A DNA stretch of 64,000 bases from Advenella mimigardefordensis DPN7 (GTDB lineage Bacteria; Pseudomonadota; Gammaproteobacteria; Burkholderiales; Burkholderiaceae_B), in NCBI RefSeq assembly GCF_000521505.1, contig NZ_CP003915.1, positions 2,232,001 to 2,296,000 of the forward strand, written 5' to 3'. Made by a program: the position numbers and the translations under genes. How positions within the stretch are numbered: the first letter of the stretch is position 1; every line of letters begins with the position of its first letter. This document shows, in pieces, positions 9,016-17,300 of this stretch. The notes beneath the pieces were generated by a model. The model was not told the origin of the DNA and did no database searches. It worked only from the letters and a program-made list of their open reading frames with translations.

Positions 9016-9672
9016 ATGATGTATTACAGGAGCAAGAGTCTGGTACTGAAAAAAGCGGTATTGGCATCTATGCTGGCCGTTGCGGTCAGTGCGTGCGCAG
9101 CAACCGCCGGCGGCAGTAGCGGCTTGTGGAATGACATTAAAAACAATCGCGCCAGCGAAGTGACTCAGGCGCTTTCGCAGGGAGCCGATCCCAATGTGGT
9201 TAACGAAAATGGTGAACCTGCGCTGATTCAGGCCATCCGCGACCAGTCAATGGGCGTGTTCGATGCGCTGGCTGCGAATCCCAAGACAGATGTCAATGCC
9301 GTGAACCGCACGGGTGAAACGCCTCTGATGTACCTGGCGATTATTGGCGATCTGCCACGCGTGCAGAAACTGGTTGCGCGCGGAGCGAAAGTGAATCGTC
9401 TGGGCTGGACACCCTTACATTACGCGGCGTCCAAAGGGCATGCAGACGTGGTTACATTCCTGCTGAGTAAGGGTGCGTATCCCAATGCGCCGGCACCGGA
9501 TGGCAGTTCACCGTTGCTGATGGCGGTCGCCTCGAAGAACGCCGATACGGTGCGGGCACTGGTTGCCGCGGGTGCCGATCCGCGAGCGATCAACCAGAAG
9601 AACGTGAGCGCGCTGGATATGGCTCGCAAATTGGGTAACAGTGACGTTCTTAACGCCTTGGGTACAAAATAA
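9016..9672 (+). CDS. Ankyrin-repeat lipoprotein
   Basis: 218 residues. The N-terminus is a lipoprotein signal (positive start, hydrophobic 14-24, lipobox V-S-A-C with Cys27). Four to five ankyrin repeats follow, with typical G-x-T-P-L-H/M-Y-A-A and G-A-D-P cores; the clearest is GWTPLHYAASKGHADVVTFL. It probably sits in the periplasm anchored to a membrane and binds another protein. The ATG at 9019 is an alternative start; AGGAGA lies 8-10 bp upstream. The next gene, an unknown exported protein, starts 12 bp after the stop and is probably co-transcribed and a possible partner. Confidence 0.85.
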   Translation: MMYYRSKSLVLKKAVLASMLAVAVSACAATAGGSSGLWNDIKNNRASEVTQALSQGADPNVVNENGEPALIQAIRDQSMGVFDALAANPKTDVNAVNRTGETPLMYLAIIGDLPRVQKLVARGAKVNRLGWTPLHYAASKGHADVVTFLLSKGAYPNAPAPDGSSPLLMAVASKNADTVRALVAAGADPRAINQKNVSALDMARKLGNSDVLNALGTK

Positions 9673-9684
9673 GGACAAGCGATC

Positions 9685-10476
9685 ATGACCTGGTATTTGA
9701 AATCCCGTGTGGCCGCCATGTCATCCCTTTCTGTGGCGGTGGGTGTGGCGTGTGCGTTGGCTGCAGGGGTTGCTCACGCAGAGCAGAGCTATTGCGACAG
9801 CCCCTGGCTTGCTGCCAATACCCGTCTGTCTGGCTCGGTGGACGGGGCAACAGCCAGATTTTCGGTACTGGTCAATCAGGTTAACCGGGTAAGTGCGAAT
9901 CAATGTACTGCCCAGCTAACCGTTGACGCCGACGCGCCGATTGCCGGACAACGGATTCAGGGCACCGGACCTTTCACGCTGACGGTGGAGCAGGGCAGGT
10001 CTACGCTCAATGGCTCATTTGATGCCTCGGGGCTCATGAATACGCTGATGAAGACCTCGGTTCAGAGCGCGTTAACCGGCTTCTTTCTTAAGCCAGCCAA
10101 TATCGTCAACCCGGGCGATACGCTTGCGCCGATGTCTGGTCAGTCAAATGTCAACCTGACGGTGACCCTGCAAAATGGCATTCCCCTGAATCAGATTAAT
10201 GTTAGCAATGCCTCCATTTCCACCGGCCCCAGAAAGGTTGGCAACCTGCAGAGCCACGAGACGTCTGTCGGCACACTGCAATGCATGCCGGTAAGCTATA
10301 CGGCAACCACGTCTGGTGGTAACCTTAGCGGTGCACCGGCAGGCAACGGTAATGCAACGCACTCCGGTACCGCACAGGTGACAGACTGGTACTGTCCCGA
10401 AAAAGGCCTGACGATGGAATCGGTAGTGACGCGTGGCAGCAAGAAAACCCGGGTGGTTATCAACAGCATTCAGTAA
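9685..10476 (+). CDS. Uncharacterised exported protein
   Basis: 263 residues, not recognised. A Sec signal peptide ends at A-H-A near residue 32 (cleavage before Glu33). The mature part has four cysteines that could form disulphides (near the mature N-terminus, about 72, about 196 and about 239) and a Gly/Thr/Asn-rich beta-type composition. A final T-R-V-V-I-N-S-I strand closes it. The 12-bp spacing to the ankyrin lipoprotein gene suggests an operon and a joint envelope role. No enzymatic motif is visible. Confidence 0.75.
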   Translation: MTWYLKSRVAAMSSLSVAVGVACALAAGVAHAEQSYCDSPWLAANTRLSGSVDGATARFSVLVNQVNRVSANQCTAQLTVDADAPIAGQRIQGTGPFTLTVEQGRSTLNGSFDASGLMNTLMKTSVQSALTGFFLKPANIVNPGDTLAPMSGQSNVNLTVTLQNGIPLNQINVSNASISTGPRKVGNLQSHETSVGTLQCMPVSYTATTSGGNLSGAPAGNGNATHSGTAQVTDWYCPEKGLTMESVVTRGSKKTRVVINSIQ

Positions 10477-10642
10477 GGCGGCGGCGTCACGGGTAACGTG
10501 CTTTCCTGTTGTGCGATGCAATTTGCTATGGTTTGAAACATACATTTATTACGTCCCTATTTAATTTTTGATAAGCAAAAACGGGGACGCATCAACTTAG
10601 CGTTACACTTGTGCTTTATCTGATCATGTCAAGGAGACGATT

Positions 10643-11944
10643 TTGAGCCAGGATACATCCAGCAACCGCCAACACGCCTTACCTTCCTACCTGAATTCGG
10701 AAGATCTGGGGGCATGGGGCATCTATCTGCAACAAGTGGATCGGGTTACACCGTATCTGGGGTCACTGCAACGCTGGGTTGAAACGCTCAAACGTCCCAA
10801 GCGGTCACTGATTGTCGATATCCCCGTGGAACTGGATAATGGCACTGTTGCTCACTTCGAAGGCTATCGGGTGCAGCACAATACGTCGCGCGGTCCGGGT
10901 AAAGGCGGGGTGCGTTTTCACCAGGACGTCTGCCTGTCGGAAGTGATGGCGCTGGCAGCCTGGATGTCGATCAAGAATGCAGCGGTGAATCTGCCTTTCG
11001 GCGGCGCCAAAGGGGGTGTCCGTATCGATCCCCGGAATTATTCCAAGGCGGAACTGGAAAAAGTGACCCGGCGCTACACCAGCGAGATCGGCGTCATTAT
11101 CGGCCCCGCCAAAGATATTCCTGCACCCGACGTCAATACCAATCCACAAACCATGGCGTGGATGATGGATACCTATTCCATGAACGTAGGCGCGACAGCG
11201 ACCGGCGTTGTTACCGGCAAACCCATCTCCCTGGGCGGTAGCCTGGGTCGTGTTGAAGCCACCGGCCGCGGCGTGTTTGTGGTCGGATGTGAAGCAGCCA
11301 GAGATCTGAATCTGTCGGTTGAAGGCGCTCGCGTCGCAGTTCAGGGTTTTGGTAATGTGGGTGGTACGGCAGCACGCCTCTTTTTTGAAGCGGGTGCCAA
11401 AGTGGTTGCCGTACAGGATCATACAGCCGCAATCCGGAACACCAATGGTATTCAGGTACATGAACTGCTGGCACACGTGGAAAAACATGCCGGCATCAAG
11501 GGCTTTGCAGGTGCAGAAGAAGTGGCTATTGACGACTTCTGGTCGGTGCAGACCGACTTTCTGATCCCGGCCGCTCTGGAAAACCAGATTGATGCCCGTG
11601 TCGCCAATCTGGTCAATGCCAAAATCGTGGTGGAAGGCGCCAACGGCCCGACCACGCCCGAAGCCGATGATATCCTGACCGAAAAGGGCGTATATGTGGT
11701 ACCCGATGTACTTGCCAATGCCGGCGGTGTGACGGTCAGTTATTTTGAATGGGTTCAGGATTTCTCCAGCTTTTTCTGGACAGAAGACGAAATCAATCAC
11801 AGACTGGAACGCCTGATGCGCGAAGCCTATCGTGCAGTGTCCGAGGTGGCTAAATATAACTCGGTCACATTGCGTACGGCAGCCTTTATTGTGGCGTGCT
11901 CGCGGATCCTGGAATCACGCGAAGTGCGTGGCCTGTACCCCTGA
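10643..11944 (+). CDS. gdhA: Glu/Leu/Phe/Val-type glutamate dehydrogenase
   Basis: 433 residues from a TTG start at 10643, with AAGGAG 7 bp upstream. Substrate-pocket lysines are visible in [10 protein letters not shown] (Lys87) and PFGGAKGGV (Lys123), the catalytic Asp163 in IPAPDVNT, and a Rossmann motif V-Q-G-F-G-N-V-G-G near 235. The enzyme interconverts glutamate and 2-oxoglutarate plus ammonia. Length and motifs match the hexameric class closest to NAD-linked or dual-specific enzymes. The coenzyme cannot be settled by eye. Confidence 0.95.
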   Translation: MSQDTSSNRQHALPSYLNSEDLGAWGIYLQQVDRVTPYLGSLQRWVETLKRPKRSLIVDIPVELDNGTVAHFEGYRVQHNTSRGPGKGGVRFHQDVCLSEVMALAAWMSIKNAAVNLPFGGAKGGVRIDPRNYSKAELEKVTRRYTSEIGVIIGPAKDIPAPDVNTNPQTMAWMMDTYSMNVGATATGVVTGKPISLGGSLGRVEATGRGVFVVGCEAARDLNLSVEGARVAVQGFGNVGGTAARLFFEAGAKVVAVQDHTAAIRNTNGIQVHELLAHVEKHAGIKGFAGAEEVAIDDFWSVQTDFLIPAALENQIDARVANLVNAKIVVEGANGPTTPEADDILTEKGVYVVPDVLANAGGVTVSYFEWVQDFSSFFWTEDEINHRLERLMREAYRAVSEVAKYNSVTLRTAAFIVACSRILESREVRGLYP

Positions 11945-11956
11945 TCTGCATTCTTG

Positions 11957-11987
11957 TGGTCGCAGGGTCAGCCCGATCCTGCGACCA
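11957..11987 (+). terminator. Hairpin after gdhA, terminator-like
   Basis: TGGTCGCAGG (11957-11966) and CCTGCGACCA (11978-11987) form a perfect 10-bp stem with an 11-nt loop, 12 bp after the gdhA stop. There is no T-run, so it may be a weak terminator or a 3'-end-stabilising structure. Confidence 0.5.
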
Positions 11988-12030
11988 GATATTGCTGTGT
12001 TGTAAACAGACGCGCGCCAGACAGGCAACC

Positions 12031-12060
12031 TTGTCCGGGGCGCGGGCAACATGCTATTAT
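12031..12060 (+). promoter_or_regulatory. Sigma-70 promoter for the crcB transcript
   Basis: TTGTCC (12031-12036), an 18-bp spacer and TATTAT (12055-12060) would start RNA about 7 bp later, right at the 5' edge of the fluoride riboswitch. The position relative to the aptamer supports it. Confidence 0.55.
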
Positions 12061-12067
12061 CTGAGCC

Positions 12068-12136
12068 TTGCGGAGATGGCTATCCTCCCGGCTTTGCCCG
12101 AACTGCTGTCAAACGGACAGATAATGATACCTGCAC
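12068..12136 (+). promoter_or_regulatory. Fluoride riboswitch (crcB motif)
   Basis: The aptamer core is readable: GGAGATGG at 12072-12079 pairs through GGAG with CTCC at 12084-12087. A second stem CTGTC/GACAG with an AAACG loop covers 12106-12120. The conserved 3' strand GATAATGATACCTGC closes the pseudoknot region at 12120-12134. This is the consensus layout of the fluoride-sensing crcB RNA, and it precedes crcB itself. A bulged hairpin at 12147-12173 (CTGCCT..AGGCAG) and a GCAGG/CCTGC hairpin near 12179-12200 may be the expression platform. Confidence 0.88.
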
Positions 12137-12227
12137 AACCTTCTGCCTGGTGCTTGCAACCAGAGGCAGTGGGCAAAGCAGGTATTTTTTGTGCCTGCAA
12201 ATCATCCAACCTTCACGGAGTCACTCC

Positions 12228-12617
12228 ATGCTGCAATCTCTGGTTATGATAAGCGTCGGCGCATCTTGCGGAGCGATCATACGCTGGGCTTTGGGTCTGG
12301 CGCTCAATAACACCTTCCATTCCATTGCCTTAGGTACCCTGGTCGCCAACCTGGGCGGCGGCTATCTGATTGGCCTGGCATTGGGTGTATTCGCGGCCGT
12401 TCCCTCCATTCCTGCAGAATGGCGGTTGCTTATCGTTACCGGGTTTCTGGGCGGGCTCACCACGTTTTCTACGTTTTCAGCTGAAGTCACGATACTGCTG
12501 CATCAGGGAAAAATCCAGTGGGCCCTGCTGGAAATCGGTCTGCACGTACTCGGTTCGCTGGCATTAACCGGTCTGGGTTTCTATACGGTGACTGCCTTTC
12601 GGCGTATGTATGAATAG
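12228..12617 (+). CDS. crcB: Fluoride channel CrcB/Fluc
   Basis: 129 residues from the ATG at 12228, with GGAG 7 bp upstream. Four transmembrane segments are visible; the family signatures are G-T-L-V-A-N-L-G-G-G-Y in TM2 and T-G-F-L-G-G-L-T-T-F-S-T-F-S in TM3, including the conserved Asn and the Phe/Ser/Thr pore track. It exports fluoride as a dual-topology dimer. The frame is open upstream of the ATG, but that part is the riboswitch leader and is not translated. Confidence 0.95.
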   Translation: MLQSLVMISVGASCGAIIRWALGLALNNTFHSIALGTLVANLGGGYLIGLALGVFAAVPSIPAEWRLLIVTGFLGGLTTFSTFSAEVTILLHQGKIQWALLEIGLHVLGSLALTGLGFYTVTAFRRMYE

Positions 12618-12777
12618 GGATGGCCAGCGTCTGACCCTTCAACGATATAGGCAGTGGGCGCGGGTGTAAGGCCATATCAGAAATGGCATTACGCCAGCGC
12701 ATCTGGCCGATTCCTTCCTGTGTATCAAAGCCCGCAACTCCGATCTGCATGTTCGAACTGCGCAGACCAGGCGCAAG

Positions 12778-13473
12778 TCATTTGGCGTCGCTGTTTATGC
12801 CAAAAAGAATTTTTTTGGCTTCATCATCATTGGGAGGCTGCCCGGGATTCACCTGATCAACCAGGGCATAAGCGCGTTTTGTCGCCGGGCGTGCTGCTAT
12901 CGCCTCAAACCAGCGCTTCAGATTAGGAAAATCATCAAGATTCTGCTGCTGGCGCTCATAGGGGACTACCCAGGGATAGCAAGCCATATCGGCGATGGAA
13001 TAATCACCAACGATAAATTCGCGATCCTGAAGACGGCGATCCAGTACGCCATATAGTCTGGCCGTTTCTTTAACGTAGCGGTTAATGGCGTATTCGATTT
13101 TCTCCGGCGCGTACACGCCAAAGTGATGATTCTGGCCTGCCATGGGGCCCAGGCCGCCCATTTGCCAATTCAGCCATTCCAGTGTCTGGGTCCTGGCACG
13201 CAGGTCAGTGGCCATGAATTTGCCGGTTTTTTCAGCCAGATATTGCAGGATGGCACCCGATTCAAACACCGAAATCGCATCGCCATGGTCGTTGGGGTTA
13301 TTGTCCACAATCGCGGGAATGCGGTTATTGGGGGCAATCTTCAGAAACGCCGGGGCAAACTGATCACCTTTGCCAATATTGATGGGATGAATAGTGTATT
13401 CCAGTCCGGTCTCTTCGAGAAACAGCGTAATTTTGTGTCCGTTGGGCGTAGTCCAGTAATAGAGATCAATCAT
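12778..13473 (-). CDS. Glutathione S-transferase, Nu-class (YfcG/YghU-like)
   Basis: 231 residues with a thioredoxin-like N-domain (LYYWTTPNGHKITLFLEE) and a helical C-domain. The T-T-P-N-G-H-K segment near residues 8-14 and N-R-I-P-A-I-V in the glutathione site are typical of disulphide-bond oxidoreductases of the YfcG type, which use glutathione or GSSG as cofactor. Its start codon overlaps the glutathione peroxidase stop by 4 bp, so it is the last gene of a three-gene thiol-redox operon. Confidence 0.88.
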   Translation of the reverse strand: MIDLYYWTTPNGHKITLFLEETGLEYTIHPINIGKGDQFAPAFLKIAPNNRIPAIVDNNPNDHGDAISVFESGAILQYLAEKTGKFMATDLRARTQTLEWLNWQMGGLGPMAGQNHHFGVYAPEKIEYAINRYVKETARLYGVLDRRLQDREFIVGDYSIADMACYPWVVPYERQQQNLDDFPNLKRWFEAIAARPATKRAYALVDQVNPGQPPNDDEAKKILFGINSDAK

Positions 13474-13952
13474 GTCAATGCGTCCTTGATGTCCTGTTCA
13501 ATGTCCTGTGGCTTTACCGTTGGTGCATAACGCTGCAGTACCTGGCCGTCGCGGCCAACAAGAAATTTCGTAAAGTTCCACTTGATCGATTGTATACCCA
13601 GCAGTCCCGGTTTTTCTCTCTTGAGCCATACATAGAGCGGATGGGCCTGCGGGCCATTGACATCAGTCTTGCGGGCAAGGGCAAAGGTCACGCCGAAATG
13701 CAGTTCGCAGAACTGTGCAATGTCCTTATCGGTTCCGGGTTCCTGGCTGCCGAACTGATTGCAGGGAAAGCCCAGCACCACCAGACCCTTGTCACGGTAC
13801 TGTTCGTACAAGTGCTGCAGGCCGGTATATTGCGGGGTGAAGCCGCATTTGGACGCCACATTCACCACCAGCACAACCTTATCGCGCAACGAGGACAGTT
13901 CTAATTGACTGCCGTCCTGCAAAGTAACGTTCATTGAATAAAAATCACTCAT
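13470..13952 (-). CDS. Glutathione peroxidase family protein (BtuE-like thiol peroxidase)
   Basis: 160 residues from the ATG at 13952; the frame is open further upstream but that part lies in the exporter gene. The catalytic tetrad is complete: Cys36 (NVASKCGFTPQ), Gln70 (CNQFGSQEPG), Trp125 and Asn126 (IKWNFTKF). Cys rather than Sec is used, and the resolving-Cys region matches thioredoxin-dependent bacterial enzymes. It reduces hydrogen and lipid peroxides. It overlaps both neighbours by 4 bp. Confidence 0.92.
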   Translation of the reverse strand: MSDFYSMNVTLQDGSQLELSSLRDKVVLVVNVASKCGFTPQYTGLQHLYEQYRDKGLVVLGFPCNQFGSQEPGTDKDIAQFCELHFGVTFALARKTDVNGPQAHPLYVWLKREKPGLLGIQSIKWNFTKFLVGRDGQVLQRYAPTVKPQDIEQDIKDALT

Positions 13953-14848
13953 GGCTTGTCCCTTTCGGTATCGGTCACCGGTGGAGCAGGTGACGTGGTC
14001 GCGCAGCCGATAGAAGCGGCGACGATAAAAGCGATCGCCAGCCACTGCGCCAGCGTAAGCTGTTCATGCAGTATAACCAGTCCGGCCAGTGCGCCCATGG
14101 CCGGTTCCAGGCTGAGCAAAATACTCATGGTCTTGCGCGGCAGTGATCGCAGCGAAATCATTTCAAGTGAATAAGGGATTGCGCTGGACAATATGGCTAC
14201 CAGCAATCCGGATAACATGAAGGCTGGCGTCAGCAACGTGGCGCCGCTATGGGCTATGCCAAAGGGCAGAACGAACATGGCTGCCACCGTGATGCCCAGC
14301 GAAGTAGCCTGGCCAGGATGAATATTGCGAGTGCGCTGACCAAACACAATGTATAGCGCCCAGAAAATGCCGGCACCGATGGCAAACATCACGCCCACCG
14401 GATCAATTGCCGATACGTCCTGCTGCGATTGCGGAATGAGCAGATACAGCCCCAGTGCCACAAACCCGATCCACAGAAAATCAATTTTCCGGCGCGAAGA
14501 AAAGATTGCCAGCGATAGCGGCCCCAGAAATTCAATCGCAATACACAGTCCCAGGGGAACGGTACGGATCGCCATATAAAACAGGAAATTGATCAACCCC
14601 AGGCACATGCCGTAACTGGCAATGGCCAGTGCATTCTTGCGTGACAGCGGAAAGCGCCAGGGTCGCCACACGCACCAGAGCAATAGCGCAGAAAATCCCA
14701 GGCGGTAGGCGGTGGTGCCCTGAGCCCCCACGGCCTCAAACAGTGACTTGGCAAACGATGTGCCGATGCACAGGGACGCCATGGAGCCCACCAGCGCAGC
14801 GATCCCCATGGTTTGTGTATATGTTCGTAATGAATTGCCTGCAGCCAT
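13949..14848 (-). CDS. DMT-superfamily exporter (EamA; RhtA-like)
   Basis: 299 residues from the ATG at 14848, with AAGAGG just upstream. The frame stays open to 15004, but the extra 52 residues are hydrophilic and unlike the family. About ten transmembrane helices in two EamA halves are visible, with G-P-L-S-L and E-P-A-M-G-A-L-A-G-L near the helix ends as in the threonine/homoserine exporter RhtA. Coupled translation with the peroxidase and GST genes (4-bp overlaps) suggests co-export of an amino-acid-like or thiol compound, though this is inference. Confidence 0.85.
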   Translation of the reverse strand: MAAGNSLRTYTQTMGIAALVGSMASLCIGTSFAKSLFEAVGAQGTTAYRLGFSALLLWCVWRPWRFPLSRKNALAIASYGMCLGLINFLFYMAIRTVPLGLCIAIEFLGPLSLAIFSSRRKIDFLWIGFVALGLYLLIPQSQQDVSAIDPVGVMFAIGAGIFWALYIVFGQRTRNIHPGQATSLGITVAAMFVLPFGIAHSGATLLTPAFMLSGLLVAILSSAIPYSLEMISLRSLPRKTMSILLSLEPAMGALAGLVILHEQLTLAQWLAIAFIVAASIGCATTSPAPPVTDTERDKP

Positions 14849-15067
14849 ACCCTCTTTTCCTTTGCGCCATTCTACCTCAAATCGGTTCTGTTTTAAGGGT
14901 TTATACCGAGGTAGTTTGTGCGAGTACCAAGCCGTGCAATCGGGTTGATGCATCGATCGAAAAGAATCCCGGAAAGGTGCCGGATAACTGCGATTGCCTC
15001 TCAAATCGGAATGGGCCGGAACCTGTGTGGGCAGGGGCGCATTCTAGATAAGGTGACGGCTGGAAGA
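14849..15067. other. Exporter upstream region, no gene seen
   Basis: About 220 bp between the exporter start and the minisatellite. It should hold the promoter of the minus-strand exporter-gpx-gst operon, but no strong -35/-10 pair stands out. A 102-codon open frame on the minus strand (14901-15209) is produced by the repeat and is not a credible gene. Confidence 0.4.
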
Positions 15068-15170
15068 GGTAAAAAAGGTAAAAGGGTAAAAAGGTAAAAA
15101 GGTAAAAAGGTAAAAAGGTAAAAAGGTAAAAAGGTAAAAAGGTAAAAAGGTAAAAAGGTAAAAAGGTAAA
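15068..15170. repeat. 8-bp minisatellite, GGTAAAAA x about 12.5
   Basis: Ten perfect GGTAAAAA units run from 15085 to 15164 and a partial GGTAAA follows. They are preceded by a one-mismatch unit (GGTAAAAG, 15077-15084) and a 9-bp unit with six A (15068-15076). It lies directly next to the hairpin downstream of the Bug gene and about 220 bp upstream of the exporter operon. Such perfect short tandem arrays change copy number by slippage. Confidence 0.98.
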
Positions 15171-15198
15171 GGGTGGCGATCCCGTGATCGCCCCACCC
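15171..15198 (-). terminator. Intrinsic-terminator-like hairpin after the Bug gene
   Basis: Read on the minus strand, GGGTGG..CGATC pairs with GATCG..CCACCC around a 4-nt loop with a two-base bulge, and is followed by T-rich sequence supplied by the minisatellite (TTTACCTTTTTACC). It sits 12 bp after the stop of the receptor gene at 15210. Confidence 0.6.
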
Positions 15199-15209
15199 AC
15201 GATGCGCAA

Positions 15210-16199
15210 TCAGTTGCGCTTCATCTGCAAATTGCCTTTCTTCACAATGTCTTTGGCAATATCATACTGTTTCTTGATTTCTTCGGCAAAATGCTCCGGT
15301 GAGCCAGGATCGGGAATGGCTCCCTGTTTCTGCAAAGCGGCTACGACGTTTGGTGCCTTAAGTGCTTCGGTGGCCGTTTTGTTCAGTTTCTCGATGATTT
15401 CCCTGGGCGTGCCTGCCGGCGCCAGCAGTCCATAGAATACACCATTGTTCAGATCGGGATATCCTTCCTGTGCGTAGGTGGGCAAGTCCGGTAGTTCCTT
15501 GATGCGCTCGGGCCATGCAAGTACGATAGGCTTGAGTTTGCCGCTCTGGATATTAGGCATGGACGAGGGCAGGTTATCGAACATCACTTTGACCTGGCCA
15601 CCCACCACATCGGTCAATGCCGGGCCGGCACCCTTATACGGTACGTGGCTGATCTCTACGCCCAGTTGCTGTTTGAAGGCTTCTCCCATCAGATGCGCAA
15701 TACTGCATACGCCGGGTGAGGCATAGGAATATTCTTTGGGATGCTTTTTGAGCTCCGCGACGAATTCCTTGAAATTGCTGGCGGGGAATGAGGGATGGAC
15801 CTCAACCACGTTAGGCGTATTAACAAAATTGGAGACCGGTGCAAAGTCTTTGACCGGGTCATAGGTCAGGTCGTCCGGACGACAGGCGGGATTGACCGCC
15901 ATGGTAGAGACCGTCGCAATACTTAGTGTGTAGCCATCCGGTTTGGCGCGGGCTGCGTCGGCTGCGCCAATCGCACCGCCGGCACCGGCCTTGTTCTCGA
16001 TGACCATGGACACACCAATAATTTTCGACATTTCCTGCACAACGATACGCGCCACGATATCGGTGGAGCCACCAGGAGCAAAGGGCACAATGACGCGGAT
16101 CGGTTGGGTAGGATAATCGCCGGCGGCATATGCGGACGAAGCCACAAGGCCGCTTATGGCGGCAGACAGGGCAATACGGGACCAGAGTTGCATACTCAC
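15210..16199 (-). CDS. Bug-family (TctC) periplasmic solute-binding protein
   Basis: 329 residues. A Sec signal peptide ends near A-Y-A-A-G (about 23-27), then Y-P-T-Q-P-I-R-V-I-V-P-F-A-P-G-G-S-T-D-I-V-A-R, the canonical Bug start that contributes ligand-binding residues, and V-I-E-N-K-A-G-A-G-G near 62-71. These proteins deliver carboxylates to TctAB-type transporters or act in sensing. No tctA or tctB gene is nearby, so it is an orphan receptor. The ligand is unknown. Confidence 0.9.
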   Translation of the reverse strand: MSMQLWSRIALSAAISGLVASSAYAAGDYPTQPIRVIVPFAPGGSTDIVARIVVQEMSKIIGVSMVIENKAGAGGAIGAADAARAKPDGYTLSIATVSTMAVNPACRPDDLTYDPVKDFAPVSNFVNTPNVVEVHPSFPASNFKEFVAELKKHPKEYSYASPGVCSIAHLMGEAFKQQLGVEISHVPYKGAGPALTDVVGGQVKVMFDNLPSSMPNIQSGKLKPIVLAWPERIKELPDLPTYAQEGYPDLNNGVFYGLLAPAGTPREIIEKLNKTATEALKAPNVVAALQKQGAIPDPGSPEHFAEEIKKQYDIAKDIVKKGNLQMKRN

Positions 16200-16267
16200 T
16201 CCTGATGTTGATATAAATGAACAGAGCAGCAGGTTATTAGAAAACCGATATGAAATATATGAGTAAA

Positions 16268-16295
16268 TACCATTAGCACAGTACCATTAGCACAG
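16268..16295. repeat. Perfect 14-bp tandem duplication
   Basis: TACCATTAGCACAG occurs twice back-to-back (16268-16281 and 16282-16295) between the receptor start and the transporter stop. It looks like a recent slippage event and has no evident function. Confidence 0.9.
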
Positions 16296-16315
16296 CCAGG
16301 GGTGGCCTGGCTCTG

Positions 16316-17299
16316 TTACCGCGTCGAACGGCCGTGTGGCGCGCGACCGGGCGTTTGCGCATTGGCGGTTAATGTATTGGCCGTTGATTTTTTAGTCGTT
16401 GCAGTACTGGTGCTGGCCAGCAAGACGCCTGCAATGGCTACCGTCATACCGATCCATCCGGCAGGCGCCATGGTTTCGCCCAGCATGAACATGGCCACGA
16501 CCGATGCGCACGCCGGCACCAGAAAGAAGAGGGCAGACACTCTGGCCGCCTGCTGTCGCCTGACCATAGCCAGCAGCAATGATATGGTGATAATTGAATT
16601 GCACAGCACCAGATAGGCCAGCGCGCCGGTAAATGGCCAGTTGAACTCAATGTGATTGGTTTCCATCAGCAAGGCCAGGGGCAGACAGAACACCAGGCCA
16701 ATCGCGCATTGAATGATGTTGGTGGTAACCGGATGGGGGCCTGCGACGCCTGAGCTGCTGATCCGTTCATAAAGCACACCCGCAGTCAAAGCAAATAGCG
16801 AAATAACCACCAGCACCAGACCGAACCAGGAGCCGGCCTGCAGGGAAGCGCCTGAAGTAATCACGATTACGGCGCCAATCAGACCCAGTGCCAGTCCGAG
16901 CCATTGCAGCAGGCTTTGGCGCTCACCGGTCAGCTTCGGGGCGCAAATGCCCACCAGAATGGGTTGCAGCGAGACGATCAGTGCCACGGTGCCCGCGCTC
17001 ACCCCCTGTTTCATGCCGACGTAGCTGAAACTAAAATAGATGAACTGAATCAGCAAGCCCACAATACATATGTTGCTCCACTCGCGACGCGTCGCCGGCC
17101 ACGACAGGCCAAGTATATGTTGTACCGGCAGCAGGGCGATGACCACGCAGGCATAACGCAGGGACAGCAGGGTGAGAGGTTCGGCATATTGCAATCCGAT
17201 TTTGCCGAAACTGAAGCCCGACGACCACAACAGGATAAAGACAATAGGCGCACCCCAGGACCACCAGAGGCTGGGTTTGACTGAATGGGCAGAGGTCAT
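16316..17299 (-). CDS. EamA/DMT-family transporter
   Basis: 327 residues from the ATG at 17299, which lies just after the LysR stop; an ATG at 17332 inside the LysR gene is possible. About ten hydrophobic helices in two EamA halves, starting W-G-A-P-I-V-F-I-L-L-W-S-S-G-F and with G-E-T-M-A-P-A-G-W in the second half. The tail is a hydrophilic Thr/Ala/Arg-rich extension of about 30 residues. It is probably co-transcribed with the upstream LysR and may export a metabolite from the RraA module next door. Substrate unknown. Confidence 0.85.
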   Translation of the reverse strand: MTSAHSVKPSLWWSWGAPIVFILLWSSGFSFGKIGLQYAEPLTLLSLRYACVVIALLPVQHILGLSWPATRREWSNICIVGLLIQFIYFSFSYVGMKQGVSAGTVALIVSLQPILVGICAPKLTGERQSLLQWLGLALGLIGAVIVITSGASLQAGSWFGLVLVVISLFALTAGVLYERISSSGVAGPHPVTTNIIQCAIGLVFCLPLALLMETNHIEFNWPFTGALAYLVLCNSIITISLLLAMVRRQQAARVSALFFLVPACASVVAMFMLGETMAPAGWIGMTVAIAGVLLASTSTATTKKSTANTLTANAQTPGRAPHGRSTR

Positions 17300-17300
17300 G

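Noticed and set aside
10805..11800. 331-codon open frame antisense to gdhA
   Set aside because: It lies wholly inside a certain gene, has Cys/His-rich low-quality composition and no domain. It is an artefact of codon bias.
12051..12227. N-terminal extension of CrcB
   Set aside because: The sequence is the fluoride riboswitch and leader; CrcB starts at 12228 with a good ribosome site and normal length.
12487..12750. Minus-strand frame downstream of crcB
   Set aside because: It overlaps the crcB end; the N-terminal part looks protein-like, but there is no homologue I recognise and no ribosome site.
15068..15170. Possible CRISPR array
   Set aside because: Units are 8 bp and contiguous with no spacers, and there are no cas genes.
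14901..15209. Minus-strand frame encoding repeated F-T-F-L-P-F-Y-L
   Set aside because: The peptide repeat is only the translation of the 8-bp minisatellite (three units = eight codons), and the rest has no protein character.
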